64,000 bases of DNA, from positions 2,644,501-2,708,500 of the forward strand of contig JAFFJZ010000013.1 in the NCBI GenBank assembly GCA_018340375.1, read 5' to 3'. Made by a program: the position numbers and the translations under genes. This document shows positions 22,045-33,717 of the stretch, piece after piece (position 1 is the stretch's first letter; each line of letters begins with the position of its first letter). Below the pieces are notes generated by a model that saw only the letters and a list, made by a program, of their open reading frames with translations, was not told where the DNA came from and ran no database searches. This DNA comes from Gonatopus flavifemur (Eukaryota; Arthropoda; Insecta; Hymenoptera; Dryinidae).

Positions 22045-23387
22045 CTAATTTACAATGAGCAAAATGTTCATGTATACTTTCCCCTCATCCATAATGAATT
22101 GGGTATATTATAACCTGAAAATATACTGTCGAACGTGCATGAACTATGCAGCAATCACAGCTATCTTCACTCACTTTCGTCCTAAATGTTACTCGTTGGT
22201 ATTGTGGATTCAACCAAATGACAGTTTAATTTATCAGCTTTGACAACGAATTTTGTGGTTTTCAGGTCATAACCTTGATTTCTCATCAATTGAGGGAAAT
22301 TATACAACCAAATTTTTCCGAGTATATATGATTATTTCATGGATTTTACTTTCGTTTTTGAATGAGGGGACTGAAGAAATTTGGTGTACCAATGATGTGG
22401 AAGAAACCGTTTTGTCATGCAACCGATTGTTATTCTCGTCTAAGCAAACAGACAGGTTTTGGAAAAAATATGCGATCGGATTACGCAAATGTACAACCTG
22501 CCACGTTTCCGATATCACACTCAGATACACCTGTCATTCCGAAATGTCCCAAATCACCTACCCTTGAAATTGGTAACGATTGCACGACACGGAAACGAAT
22601 AGGGATAGTGATTTTGATGCTACTGGAAAGCATCATCTTCTAACTCAAGGTGAGTTGAATAATTAGGTGAGAGATTTAAGCCTTTCAAAAGAAGCAGCAG
22701 AATTGCTTGCATCTCGAATAGAACAATATAACTTTTCGGCTGCAAATGTTAGCATAATGTATTACAGAGACCGTGAGAAGGTTGACTCAAAGTATTATAA
22801 AACAAGAGATCAAATATGCTTTTGCGAGAACATTTCTGGTTTGTTCGAGGAACTTGAACAGTCATATGATGCGAAAGAGTGGCGGTCATTCATCGACAGC
22901 AATAAAAACAGTTTGAAAGCAGTCCTTTTGCATAACGGGAACGAAGAATCGTCGATACCCATCGCACAAGCTGTTGATACTAAAGAATCCTATGAGACAA
23001 TGGTCAAATTATCAGAATCTATCGAGTACAAAAAGCACGATTGGAAGATTTGTTCTGATTTAGAAGTAGTGGGCATGCTATCTGGAGTGCAGCAAGGATA
23101 CACAAAATATTGTTGTTTCCGATGTCCCTGGGATAGTCGTGATCGTGCACATCATTATAAAAAAAACCACTGGCCGAAAAGAAAAAACCATACGGTGGGT
23201 GAGAATAATGTCAAATATGTGGCTCTCGTATAGAAAGAAAACATTATACTTCCACCATTATACATCAAACTGGGGCTTCTAAAAAACTTCGTGAAAGCGT
23301 TGAACAAAGAAGGACAATCATTTACTCATCTAAGAACCCTGTTTGAAAATCCTTCTACCGCGGAAATCAAAGAAGGGGTTTTCGATG

Positions 23388-23507
23388 CCCTGGTAAAAAT
23401 AAAGTGTGCCACAATGTACGAACAGCGTGCAAACAACGTGAATCTGTGCCATTTCCCACCGTTTGCACGCTGTTCACACAATGTGGCACACTTTATTTTT
23501 ACCAGGG
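23388..23507. mobile_element. 120-bp MITE inserted in the element B gene
   Basis: CCCTGGTAAAAATAAAGTGT at 23388 and ACACTTTATTTTTACCAGGG ending at 23507 are near-perfect inverted repeats, with TG on both sides. Removing the element plus one TG puts the two coding blocks of the enclosing pseudogene back in the same frame, which confirms the borders. Confidence 0.85.
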
Positions 23508-23767
23508 TGGTCCATAAATAAGAAAACTGATGGAAGATGGAGAATTTCTGACATATTTGCCCCCCGATGAAACTGCAGCCTGGAATTCGTTCAAGTCAGT
23601 TGTTTTTGGTTTCCTTGGGAGTAATGAAGATCCGAAGTACAAAATGATCGTGGCCAATTTATTTAAGAACTAGGCAAAAATAGGTATACAATACCGTTCT
23701 TCTATTCGATTATATCCCTTGTTCTGTCATATGTCCAGTATCCCTTCACTTTTCCTAACGGGTGTGA

Positions 23768-24030
23768 ATATCGTCGGTACTATGGCGAAACCTCGTATCT
23801 CGATTTTCGCCAGTATCGAGGTTCCATCGGAAATATCATCAGTACACACTAAATACACATATAATCAAGTTATATGTGATCAATTATGTTCACTCAACAA
23901 TAACCGAAGGCCTCTTCGTTTATAAAAGTCTTGTTCATATGTATAATCGCATGTGCTGACTATTTTTCCGATGGAACCACCAAACCGTCAAAAATCAAGA
24001 TACGAGGTTCTGTCATAGTACCGACGATAT
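23768..24030. mobile_element. Hairpin MITE inserted in the element B gene
   Basis: ATATCGTCGGTACTATG at 23768 is mirrored by CATAGTACCGACGATAT ending at 24030. Inner pairing includes CGAGGTTCCATCGGAAA with TTTCCGATGGAACC. It ends just before the MSLKMHF block. Confidence 0.75.
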
Positions 24031-24267
24031 GTCCCTCAAGATGCATTTCTTACACTTCCACTTGGATTTTTACCCGGAGAATCTCGGTGACGTGAGTGAC
24101 GAGCATAGTGGGAGATTCCACCAACAACTTGAGTCCATGAAGCATCGTTACCAGGGATTTTGGAATGAGAGAATGATGGGGAGTTATATTTGGTTCCTCA
24201 TAAGAGAAACAGATGTACCAAAAAATAAACGACAATCGAGGAGTCAAAATTATTTTCAATGAACTCA

Positions 24268-24377
24268 TACCCAAGTAGCAAGCGAATGTTGTATATATAC
24301 TATGCACATACGTAGTATATCTGAATATACTATGAACGTACATAGTATATATACAACGTTCGCTTGCTACTAGGGTA
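24268..24377. mobile_element. Hairpin MITE with TACCCNAGTAGCAAGCGAA ends
   Basis: TACCCAAGTAGCAAGCGAA at 24268 mirrors TTCGCTTGCTACTAGGGTA ending at 24377. The stem runs through GTTGTATATATACTATG. Fully palindromic, 110 bp. Confidence 0.8.
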
Positions 24378-25286
24378 TCATATCAAAATATTGAAATGAA
24401 GATGAATCAAATCAATCAAACTTGAGTATACGCTATGAATAAGATGAACCAAGGAGTCCAAGGATGAACAAAAAGCTGGATTTTGGTACTTGTACATAAA
24501 CGATTGTAACTTCCCAGGAAAAAATCATTAGATCTATTCAGATCTAAATAGATCTGAGTAGATCTGATTTTTGGTCAGATCTGATTCGAAAGATCAGATT
24601 AGATCTGTTCAGATCTCAGTAGATCTGATCAGATCTTGGCACATCTGGTTAGATCTGAGTAGATCTCGTTAGATCTGAATTGAATATTAGATTAAATCTT
24701 AATGAGCAATTGGTGGTTCAATTGTCAGAAATTTTGTGATATCTGTCTGTATATGAATTTGATTTTGCACATATATTGTGACAAACACAAGTCAAAATCG
24801 CAGTTTTTCAGATCTTAATAGATCTGACCAAAATTTAGATCTGGTCAGATCTGGTCATTTTTTCCCGGGTTCGGTAATGTTTCATGAATTTTATCTTGTG
24901 AATACCTTATTTTCTTCGTAAAAGTACGAACTTCACGTAGAAAATACGTGACTAAACATATTTTCATGATTTCTATTTTTCCTCGGCAAAAAAGTAACTT
25001 TTTTATTTCCATTTTTCTTAAAAAACATGATTTTTTGCACATATTTCGGTTCGTTGCACTCATACTACCTAATTGATTAGTAACAACGGTGATGATATTC
25101 ATTGGCAATTCAATTACGTTCAAGTTGAGACTTCATGCAACTAGAGTGGCAATTCCTAGCTCGCGATATACCTCGAATAGTAAAACTATCATCGGAAAAC
25201 AATTTAAAAAATTAAAAAAACTCATAACTCGAAAACCTATCCATAGAAAAATTCTTCACTGTGATTTTCGAGTTCAGCGAGCCAAA
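24373..25286 (-). repeat. Right terminal inverted repeat of element B, interrupted
   Basis: Inverted copy of the left arm. The match breaks at 24513 and resumes at 24870, because a 357-bp word-array element sits in the arm. The uninterrupted left arm therefore provides the empty-site sequence. Confidence 0.8.
24513..24869. mobile_element. Word-array element, word AGATCTGA, with proven TT duplication
   Basis: CCCAGGAAAAAATCA at 24513 and GTCATTTTTTCCCGGG ending at 24869 are inverted, and the termini are nearly those of 20991-21350. About twenty AGATCT hexamers, often inside CAGATCTGA, fill the interior. The intact opposite arm of element B reads GTAACTTCGG (as complement) at the same point. 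Here it reads GTAACTT, insertion, TTCGG, so the target duplication is exactly TT. Confidence 0.85.
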
Positions 25287-27440
25287 ACGCATAACAGAGG
25301 AACAATAGCATTCAATATATAGACAATTTATTTTATTCTGTAAACTAGTGTAATTATATTCGAATGATCTGTCAATATATTTGAGTACAGTCATCCATAA
25401 ATCTCGTTTCAATGAAACACTGAACTTGCTGAATTTCAAAGCGGTTGGTGAAAGAGAATGTGAAGGAATGATATCGAATTTATATATTTTCTCAGGAATC
25501 ACATTATACCAAAAAGTGCAGAGGCAGTAAATAATGAAACAATGAAAAAGGCGAAGAATAATAATAGGAACAATCAGTATGATCGAGACCAGAAATGCTG
25601 TGATGCCAAGTCTACACTGTGCACATTGTACAGACGCAAAATTAACTCTGCTGTGGAATAATTAGTGGTTCACACTTGACCCAGTAAAAAGCCTAGTCGA
25701 GCTCTTGACGTTACATGCGGGAGTACAGACATCTACGTAAAGACTGGCACGTATGTGAGAGATATGATCCAGAATCACAAGCGTTTATTCGACCGTGCTA
25801 TTTGGCAAGGGTATATGGGTGTATACGTATACATATATAATCACCGCCGAGAGTTCACGGTGAGATGTCGTATAGGCTATAGAGGTTATCTCTATCATCC
25901 AACGTACCATGTAATATATCAGGACAAAAAAGAATATACCTTTTTGTTCAATGCAACATCTCACCCCGAAGATCGACTGACAGGGAAGTGTACTTCAAGT
26001 GTTATCTACGTCATAGAAGAAAATCGATTTCCATTATAATCTTTCGGAGTGAAGAATTCGTTCCACAAATTCCACAAAATGGGGACAATGAAAAGCTATC
26101 ACTGAATGCTTGATGCAATCTATCATTCTCAAGTTCTGTGAACTACTTCGAATGTTATAATACATGTACGGAAATTGAAGAATTCTACTGGGAATGATTG
26201 GGTATAATCTACATGGAACTCATTCAAAATATTTGGAAAACGTACACTGAAAAATGAACCTAGTAATAGTCACGAAATTCAAACATGCGATAGGTTCATT
26301 ATTGACAAGTTTGGTCTCTATTATCAGAATTTAGTGAATAGAACCAAAATCGAGGAATTATAACCAACCTAGTAAACATTTTCCCTCTCAATATTTCAAA
26401 CATTCATTATGTCCTCTGAGTGCCAAAAGAAAATTATCTGATGCGTCGATTTTGGGATCGGATCCAAATGTACGAAAGCGAATCCATCGAAGAGTTACAG
26501 TAGGATTACATGAAGAAGCAATGGGATAGGAATTCCTGGATTCCAGGGATTACGGATCCATGGAGATTAGGATTCTGTGTTGCATTTTGTTTGGGAGGTG
26601 TGAAGTGCGTTATGCTTCTAGAGCTCACTTTTTCTCTCCGTTTGAGAAATGAGAAACTAATAATACACTTTGAAGAAAATATGAACTTCCCGAAAGTCCA
26701 ATATATTTTATCCTTCACTTTATGAAATTTATGAGTTAATTTGATGCATCAGTTCGCGTGGGAGAAATTCTACAATAAATCGGAACGTTTGATTATTACA
26801 GCGCCACCTCTAGATGAGAACGCTTACCCTCTTTCTCATTCGAACAGTGTTAGCCTAGCATTGGAGAGAGTTAGGGTTCTCATTGAGAGGTCACACTGTA
26901 TTTGAAAACTGAAAACTTTTCTGAGATTCTTTTGAAAAAGAGTTCTTTTTGAGCTGCACATATTCCGAACACTCATCATGTATCGACTCACTGACTTCCT
27001 CACTTGCTGCTTACTTGAGTTTACTTGATAATGGATACCGTAGAATGGGGTGAATAGAAACAGTAGGGGGGAGGGGGAATGAAAAAACCCTTAGAATAAT
27101 CATTTTCCACTAGTTTCCACCTTTTCAGGATGTTTCAATTCACCCCATTTGACAGTGCGAGAGTCTGACCTAAACGTCGTACAATATATGATTTTGCGTT
27201 TAAGTATTCTCGAAAATTTTTGGAGTGTAGTTCTGTAGCCAGTCAGGAGTGAATTTGGCAAATTTTCAAATGAAATTTCCACTTTTTCGTGGTGTTGGTC
27301 TCAAGCTTGATCAGGTTAAGAATTCACGACTATTTCAATCCTAAAGTGAATTGTTGACTTTGAAAAAATGAGTTTCATGTAAAATTACAAATCGGATCTG
27401 TTTCTTTTCAACCAATAAAACTCATCAAAAGCAAAGTTTT
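25287..27440. other. Gene-free spacer
   Basis: The plus-strand frame 25755-26039 has no recognised motif. A short stem (ACCTCTAGATGAGAACG and CATTGAGAGGT) lies at 26804-26892. Words such as GAACCTAGTAATAG recur near 26250-26370. I could not identify any gene. Confidence 0.4.
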
Positions 27441-27641
27441 CCTAGTGGATCTGTTTGGAAATTTTCATTGTATATATCTTTGGCTTGAAGTCTATGCAAT
27501 AAAAAGGATACTCGAATATACACTTCGTTGTTTTACAAAGACATGAACATGAAATGACAAATATCCGATTTGCCCCAGAATTGGGAGAGATAAGGATCAT
27601 TATGGTAACAAACATGAAACGTGTATTGATGGAAAACGAAT

Positions 27642-27863
27642 TCACACATTGAAACTCTCTTGTGATCTCTGAATATCTTCAGTAAGTGAAAGAATTTCAT
27701 TCCACGCACATGTGGCAAATAAACTTCTCTTGTCAGCAAATTTTTTATGAAACCATTCTTTACATCCACTGCACTGAATCCAGTCTTCGTCGGGTGGATA
27801 TAAGAATTTTCCAGAGCAATACCAGTACCAGTCTGTTGATATTGTGACGTGATACATCGTCAC
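27642..27863 (-). pseudogene. PHD-like zinc finger fragment, probably from a transposon ORF
   Basis: The frame contains WYWYCSGKFLYPPDEDWIQC followed by SGCKEWFHKKF. The W-I-Q-C-x2-C-x2-W-F-H core is typical of a PHD-type finger, including those at the C-terminus of pogo/Tigger-like transposases. The early CxxC pair is incomplete and the final Cys after His is replaced by Phe, so the domain is not intact. No further coding block was seen around it. Confidence 0.4.
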
Positions 27864-28303
27864 AAAATAGTCGCGAGATGGCCCTCTATTGCCCTCCCGC
27901 CTAAGCTACCGACCTGAGAGAAAGGAGCAAGTCGCATGTGCCGCCTAGCCACCCATCATGCCTTTGGAAAAGGAGAAGAAAGGAGTGAGAGACAACACGG
28001 ACCCCGACACTTTCCGTCACTCTCGCTCAGGAGAAAGCGAGGAATTGGGAAAGGACAGAAATACTCACCGAGGAGAACCCCTACCCCACATATACCCACA
28101 CTCACGCAACGGATAATTGGAGACCACCACCGCCAAACCCATAATACAAGCTCAAGATGTGAGCTCTAACGGAAAGTCACCGACGTGGTTCCATGTGTCA
28201 CTTTACGAACTCACCCGTCGCACAGTGTGACATTTTCACAATCTAGCGGGATTTAATTCGATATCAATCAGAATGGCTCGAGACTCACCTTCTAGAGGTT
28301 TTT
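27864..28303. other. Unassigned GC-richer stretch
   Basis: A 77-codon plus-strand frame (27936-28169) is rich in R, H, P and G and has no motif. TE-derived or non-coding; no call is possible. Confidence 0.35.
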
Positions 28304-28575
28304 GGGATCGCTGATTAAGAATCTGTTTTCAAAAGTTCAAAATTCAAAATGGTGGATCAAATATGGCGGACCAAAATTGAAAAATTCATCGGATTTCCTT
28401 GAAGCTCGGTGGTTGGGACATTTTGGGGTCGCTGATTATGAATTCATTGTCGAAATTCCCAAATTCAAGAAGGGGGAGTTCATTATGGCGGCCCGAGTTT
28501 GAAAATTCATCTAATTCCCTTGAAACTCTGTATCTGAGACGTTTTAGGGTCGCTGATTATGAATATGACGCTGAT
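28304..28575 (+). repeat. Three units of a 121-bp GGGGTCGCTGATTATGAAT repeat
   Basis: GGGATCGCTGATTA, GGGGTCGCTGATTATGAATT and AGGGTCGCTGATTATGAATA start at 28304, 28425 and 28546, so the period is 121. Each unit also carries AAAATTCATC and a GGCGG-type block. The same core occurs at 29839-30573 and, more diverged, at 56441-57375. Confidence 0.75.
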
Positions 28576-29838
28576 TATGTCGTAAAAATTTGAAATGAAA
28601 TCCAAGATAGCATCCAATCTTTCCTCTTCAATTATCTCGCACCATATACGGAAAACATCAGCGTGAGGGACGCCGTCACCCACCATCTTCAAAAATATAT
28701 ACAACTCAGATCCGCAACTATCCGCAGGCAAATAAGATATCTACAAGAAGGGGACAAACTGTTCTTCAAGAATATCAGTGAGCGAACACAATATTCGGCA
28801 ATATAAGAAAGTTTTTCTCTCCTGAACTTGATAAATTCACTACACAATGATTGAAATTGTAAGTGAAATTATTTGAAGGCCACGCACAATTACGTAATTG
28901 GAAAATAGAAGAATAATAGTGTGAACTGAGCTACACGAGACAAAGATTTATATGTAGAATGAATGAACTATCTTCCGGAGGGTCTTTGACGACATGGAAT
29001 GTATTTTCAACTTTCTCCCTTACTAACGCTCGAACAGATTCCTGAGGTAACAAATCCAAGGTTTTTTCCGCGAAGACCGCGCGATAAAAGTCAAACAACT
29101 ACAGTTCCCCTTTAGTCAGTTAGTTTACTAAAACATGGCGTGTTCAAATATTTCGAATTTGCACCTCGAATTTTTTACTTTTACAGCGCTAAATGCGTCA
29201 AATGCCACACTGTGCGTCGGTGAAGAAGGAGGAAGTGGCTATCTTACCTGTCACTTCTTGTGTAACCGAGCGATCGCAACTTGCACGAAGAAATTCGTTT
29301 GAAGAAATTCCGGATACGGTGAGTGTGGGGTGCCATCGAGGCCCGAAATTCGGTTTATTAACGGTACTACGCATCCGCCGAAGTGGTTTCTCCGGTGTGA
29401 GAGTGCTGGTGCGGTAGAATTCAGTATTGTTTTTCTTGGTGAGAAAGTTCTTTTTGTGGCCTCCTCCACGTGTTCCTTCACTCGATTTTCCCTCCTCCCT
29501 TTGTGCTTACACCCTCAATTCATCCCCTTCGTTCGATTGAGCTCTCCTCCGAATATAACTACGTGGTCACGGTTTCCATGAGTTTCCCCTTCCTTTGACT
29601 TATGTAAACGGCATAGTCCATATGGTTTTCCCCCTCGCGCTCGTGCCCTCCCGTAGTCGATTGATTTCCACGTGTTCCCTATTCTTACTTTGCTTATTTG
29701 AGGACAATTTATTCCTTGTATATAGCGATCAAGTCGCACCAATAGTGTATATATTTTCATTCTCTTTGTGGAATATATATATGTGCTTGTTGCACGTGTT
29801 TAACCTCAATCATTAAGTTTAGCGATTTTGATTCATTA
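28576..29838. other. Gene-free spacer
   Basis: Several 60-80 codon frames overlap on both strands (29193-29581 region), without motifs. Pyrimidine-rich patches occur at 29460-29660. No supported feature. Confidence 0.35.
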
Positions 29839-30573
29839 CACGGCCACACAAAAAAAATTTTTGGTTGAGTCTGACAGTCAGACTAGGCATACTATATGTT
29901 TTTGGGGTCGCTGAATCTAAATCTGAGGTCAAAAATATCCCTGCACGTCTGAGACTTGATATAAACTCAAAAAAACCTATTTTGCACAGAAAATTTTTTG
30001 TCTATTCTGACAGTCAGACAATATATACTATATATTTTCGGGTTCGCTGATTACAAATCTCAGGTCCCAATGGTACTCAATCTACACCGGAAGAAGGTTG
30101 AACGGCTTGATTTTGTGTATCATATGAGAGCTTTTTATGTAAAATTTAAATTTGTTGAATGCTTACCAAGAACAAATAAACGCTTGAATGAACAAATCGT
30201 ATGTACCCTGAAAATAAGTAGAATCATTATAATATCATTATAATGTATAGCATGTATTGTCTGACTGTCAGACTCGACAAAAAAATTTTCGTGCAAAATA
30301 GGTTTTTTGAGGTTATGTCAAGTCTCAGACGTTCAGGAGTATTTTTTACCTCAGATCTGAATTCAGCGACCCCAAAACATATAGTGTGCTTAGTCTGACT
30401 GTCAGACTTGACAACAAAATTTTTTTGTAGAATAAGTTTTTTGAGGTTATGTCAAAAACTCAGACGTGCAGGGGCATTTTTGACCTCAGATTTGGATTCA
30501 GCGACCCCAAAACCATATAGTATGCCTAGCCTGACTGTCAGACTCGACCAAAATTTTTTTTTGTGTCACTGTG
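29839..30573. mobile_element. TTA-flanked non-autonomous element with GGGGTCGCTGA modules
   Basis: CACGGCCACACAAAAAAAAT at 29839 mirrors a TTTTTGTGTCACTGTG-type end at 30573, and TTA flanks both. Just inside each end is GTCTGACAGTCAGAC, which recurs at 30015, 30260 and 30390. Modules of TTTTGGGGTCGCTGAATCT, followed by a GGTCAAAAAT-type block, occur in both orientations. PIF/Harbinger elements duplicate TWA, so a Harbinger-type element is the best guess. Confidence 0.65.
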
Positions 30574-31400
30574 TTAGTAACAACCCACACCCTCTCCCTG
30601 AGCTTCCCTTTGCCCTTGACCCCTTCCAGCCCATCGTGAACAATTCACTTGTGCTTTTTCAATATATTTCAAATCACACGGCTCCGTATAAATATCCACG
30701 ACGGGGATCGTGGAGGCGCCCAACAACCTTTGCGCCTTTGTGCATGGGTATAGGAGTTACTCATCACAATATACCATACTTGCCTTTGATTCTCATGCGA
30801 CTCAGGGAAAAACTTCATTGTCCAAATCATCCCAGAAAAAGTGACAGGATCACCGCATATACCATTTGGAAGAGAACATTCATCTGCTCATAGAAGGTGT
30901 GATAATACTGGTTGCACACTTTAATCATCTGATTCAGTACATCACAGACTATACATATGAATTAGACTGGTATGATTTTCCACATACCTTATTATTGAAA
31001 ATTTCGGAAATCGTAATGAAGTTTTCACGCCGACGATAAAATTCTCCCCTACGCACACGATGCTTCGGCTTGTATCATTGCCCAAGACCAATTGATGGAC
31101 GGTGAAGTCGTGTTTTCTCCTTTTTGCGGCAGATGATGAGATTGAGTAGGCAACGGACACACTGAAAGAGTGTAATTAGGGATGAGAATGATCGGAAACC
31201 GCTAATCAACTTATTATTTTGATTCGATTCATCTCGACCTACCCATCTTAGTTATGGAAATTCCCTAATTCGCTTCTGACGACGGATCATCTCACATTTC
31301 TCCGGAAGTGCAGTTGAAGTAAATTTATAGATCGAATTTTGGACGATCCTGTTTTCTCCAATTTAACTGAATTTAGTCTCATGTTGCATTATTGATAATG
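30574..31400. other. Gene-free spacer
   Basis: The frame 30408-30893 runs out of the preceding repeat and has no motif. No structure was recognised in the rest. Confidence 0.4.
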
Positions 31401-31611
31401 CACGGAACAAAAAGTATCGTTCTCATTACGATTTTTGTCATGACTATGTGAAATATGGGGATATCATTATCGTTGCTATCCTCCAAAGAACGATATAGAT
31501 GGTCACCCTAGCCATCTTAATTGTTACCATAGCGATACAGTATCACCACTACCACTGTCTTGTCTAACTTTACTTCAGATCGTTACAATAACCATACTTT
31601 TTTTTCGGGTG
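31401..31611. mobile_element. Word-array element, words like CGTTACTATAACGAT
   Basis: CACGGAACAAAAAGTATCGT at 31401 mirrors AACCATACTTTTTTTTCGGG near the right end (31611). Inside, GTATCGTT, CATTATCGTTGCTATC, ACGATATAGATGG, TTGTTACCATAGCGATAC and ATCGTTACAATAACC alternate as degenerate palindromic words. Confidence 0.55.
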
Positions 31612-31662
31612 AGAAAATTGTTTTTTTTTTCCTTTTTCAACATTGTACGTTACGAAACAAGT

Positions 31663-31770
31663 GGAGCTTTCCGAAGTGTGTGACCCGGGGCGTCAGGGGC
31701 GTGGGATGAACCAATAGGAATCCGTAGTTCGCGCTCCAGACGCCCCGAGTCAAACACTTCGGAAAGCTCC
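31663..31770. mobile_element. GC-rich hairpin MITE
   Basis: GGAGCTTTCCGAAGTGT at 31663 mirrors ACACTTCGGAAAGCTCC ending at 31770. Pairing continues through CCCGGGGCGTC and GACGCCCCGAG. It is markedly GC-richer than its surroundings. Confidence 0.75.
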
Positions 31771-31789
31771 AGTAGCCTCGTGAGGGTGT

Positions 31790-32090
31790 AGTGAAAAACC
31801 GTTTTTTTCCCACACCTGCGCGGAAAGCGGCTCTTTGTCGACCTGTTTTTGGGGGCGAAAGTGATCAATTCCAGACCAATGTTGTTGAATCGACCCATAA
31901 GACCGTTGGCAGCGGGCGGAAAATTTCCCTCCCCGCTCTGCAGGGACGAAAATTTTCGTCCCTGTGCAGGTGTGGGAAAAAATAGTGTATTCACCTCGGG
32001 GGGAAAGTGTAATTCCGGACTCGTATGGTTGTTTCCCCGAGCCTCCGGCTCGGGAAAATCCCACTTCACACTTGTCCGAAATCACGTGTT
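31790..32090. repeat. Imperfect GC-rich inverted repeat
   Basis: TTTTTTCCCACACCTGCGC (about 31803) pairs with a TGTGCAGGTGTGGGAAAAAA block ending near 31980. GACGAAAATTTTCGTC (31946) and GCCTCCGGCTCGGG (32040) form local palindromes. Long open frames on both strands here follow from GC-rich self-complementary sequence and are not called as genes. Confidence 0.5.
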
Positions 32091-32119
32091 TTCCCCCTTG
32101 GTTAACAATATACTATTCT

Positions 32120-32460
32120 TGAATATCGACCTTACATTCACGGAATGGTTGTTAAATGTGCCAAAACAAACCTCGAAAAAATTTCAGCTTGATCGAACAA
32201 ACTGTAAGTGTCTCACCCCCCCCCCCCCCAGGAAGTTCGGAAAATCCAAAAAATGTGATCAATCCCTCTTCTTGCATCCATTTCTTGTCATTTCGCCCTC
32301 TCTGGCCCAAAATGGTCGTGAAATGTGACTCGAGTAACTTCACAAGCATTTCAGCTCGCTCGGACCAAGTGCAGGGGTCTCCCCGTCTCATTTAAAGTTC
32401 GGGAAATCGAAACAATGTCACCCTATTATTTTGTAACTTTGATTTCTCTTTCACGGAATA
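32120..32460 (+). repeat. Degenerate tandem repeat, period about 160
   Basis: TTCACGGAATGGTTGTTAAA (32137) and TTTCACGGAATAGTTGTCAA (about 32452), with GTCGTGAAATGTGACTCG (32312) between them, look like the same segment repeated. AAGTTCGGAAAATCC (32232) and AAGTTCGGGAAATCG (32395) also correspond. A run of C at 32216-32229 disturbs the register. Confidence 0.5.
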
Positions 32461-32608
32461 GTTGTCAAATTGCATCAAATAAACTAAAAAATTTTGGTAA
32501 CCAATTGTTTCAACTAGAAGGATCTCATCTAACCCCCTCCACACTAAACTTCCATACCATCCAACTTTCCTATGATTTTTGTAGGAACACGTGTAGTTTT
32601 CAAAGGTC

Positions 32609-32818
32609 ACACGGAAAAAATTGTATGGTTGTTCCAACCAACTGTATGGCTATATTTGACTCACGTCAAACTTATGGCTGCCTGAACGAGAAATTTGCTT
32701 GATATTGTTAAATATTTGTTTGTCACAAATCAATTCCCAGTTCTGACGGCCATAAGTTTGGAGTGAGCCAAATACAACCATACAGTTGGTTAAAACAACC
32801 ATACAATTCTTCCCGTGT
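32609..32818. mobile_element. Word-array MITE in the left palindrome arm, word TGTATGGTTG
   Basis: ACACGGAAAAAATTGTATGG at 32609 mirrors ACCATACAATTCTTCCCGTG near 32816. Inside are CCAACTGTATGG, AACTTATGGCTGCC and GGCCATAAGTTTGG words. Its counterpart lies at 33718-33928 in the other arm, so it was there before the arms were duplicated. Confidence 0.75.
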
Positions 32819-33459
32819 AGATGAAACACAACAAAGAATGGTTTATTCGGACCAATTCATTGCACACTGAAGGTGAACAAAATTTGTTTGCATCATCGAG
32901 TTGAGTTATATTCGAAAAGTAACAAAGTTCAATTCAAGTATGCCATGCATTAAGAATTGTTGGAAGTCATGAGCGAATCAACCGTGAAGTGGCGTGATGT
33001 GTATATACCTTAAGAATGGAATCAGATGTTCTGAAATCCTTCTTTGGGTTAAATTTGGGCATGACATTGCGTGAAGTCATCTCCGTCAGGATGACACCCT
33101 CGTGGCTCTCTGCGTCATGTGCAGATCCACAGGAATCTGACACGGTCCTAGCGGCTCTCCGACTGCTTGGGAGTCTCCCGTTTCAGATTCCTGTGGATCT
33201 GCATATGACTCAGAGGGCCGTGAGGATGTCATCCTGGCGAAGATGACTTCACCCAATGTCATGCCCAAATCTAACACAAAGAAGGATTTCAGAACATCTG
33301 ATTCCATTCCCAAGGTATATACACATCACGTCAAATCACGGTGGATTCGCCTATGATTTCCAACAATTCTTAATGCATAGCGTACTTAAATTGAACTGTC
33401 TCACTTTTCAGATCTAACCCAACTCGATAATACAAACAAATTTTGTTCGCACTGAAAAA

Positions 33460-33655
33460 GAGGTATGGCTCTCACAGCTCCACTATCTATGTGTTCTTGC
33501 TCTCAGGAGGTATGAAGATGCCAGTATAGCTCCCACAGCCGACAGATTACTTTGATGGTGACGCGTTCGGCTGTGGGGGAGCTATACTGGCATCCTTATA
33601 CCTCTTGAAAGCGAAACCACATAAATATTAGAACTGTGAAAGCCATACCTTTTTC
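33460..33655. mobile_element. Hairpin MITE unique to the right palindrome arm
   Basis: AAAAAGAGGTATGGCTCTCA near 33458 mirrors TGAAAGCCATACCTTTTTCT near 33655. Inner pairing includes GATGCCAGTATAGCTCCC with GGGGGAGCTATACTGGCATC. No counterpart lies in the left arm, so it inserted after the palindrome formed. Confidence 0.75.
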
Positions 33656-33717
33656 TCATTGCACCTTCAGTGTGCAATGAACTGATCCAAATAAACCATT
33701 CTTCGTCATGTTTCATC

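Larger units (their letters stand above)
21352..24262 (+). pseudogene. Decayed transposase-like gene of element B
   Basis: Blocks appear in order. A Cys-rich N-terminus (21360-21590; FCYVCDN and IVCFSCHMNL, a likely zinc finger). A KFGVPMMWKKP block (22365-22440). LTQGELNN (22636-22665), then a long block (22667-23385) with FIDSNKNSLKAVLLHNGNEE and KYCCFRCPWDSRD. SFKSVVFGFLGSNED (23588-23635). MSLKMHFLHFHLDFYPENLG (24029 on) with DEHSGRFHQQ. In-frame stops near 22665, 23231 and 23515, plus two MITE insertions, break it. The block order matches a protein type I remember from many animal genomes, but I cannot name its superfamily. The DNA transposase role is inferred from the enclosing TIRs. 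Confidence 0.7.
20262..25286 (+). mobile_element. Element B: decayed long-TIR DNA transposon with nested insertions
   Basis: The arms 20262-20815 and 24373-25286 are inverted copies (TTTTGGCTCGCTGAAC near 20270; complement near 25275). They enclose a broken plus-strand gene. Secondary insertions lie at 20991-21350, 21629-21739, 21746-22044, 23388-23507, 23768-24030, 24268-24377 and 24513-24869. That sets an order of events: B is the oldest and the small elements came later. The gene type is unlike that of element A. Confidence 0.75.

Noticed and set aside
31650..32328. Overlapping 110-160 codon frames on both strands
   Set aside because: They lie in GC-rich self-complementary DNA, where frames on both strands stay open by composition. 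No domain was recognised.
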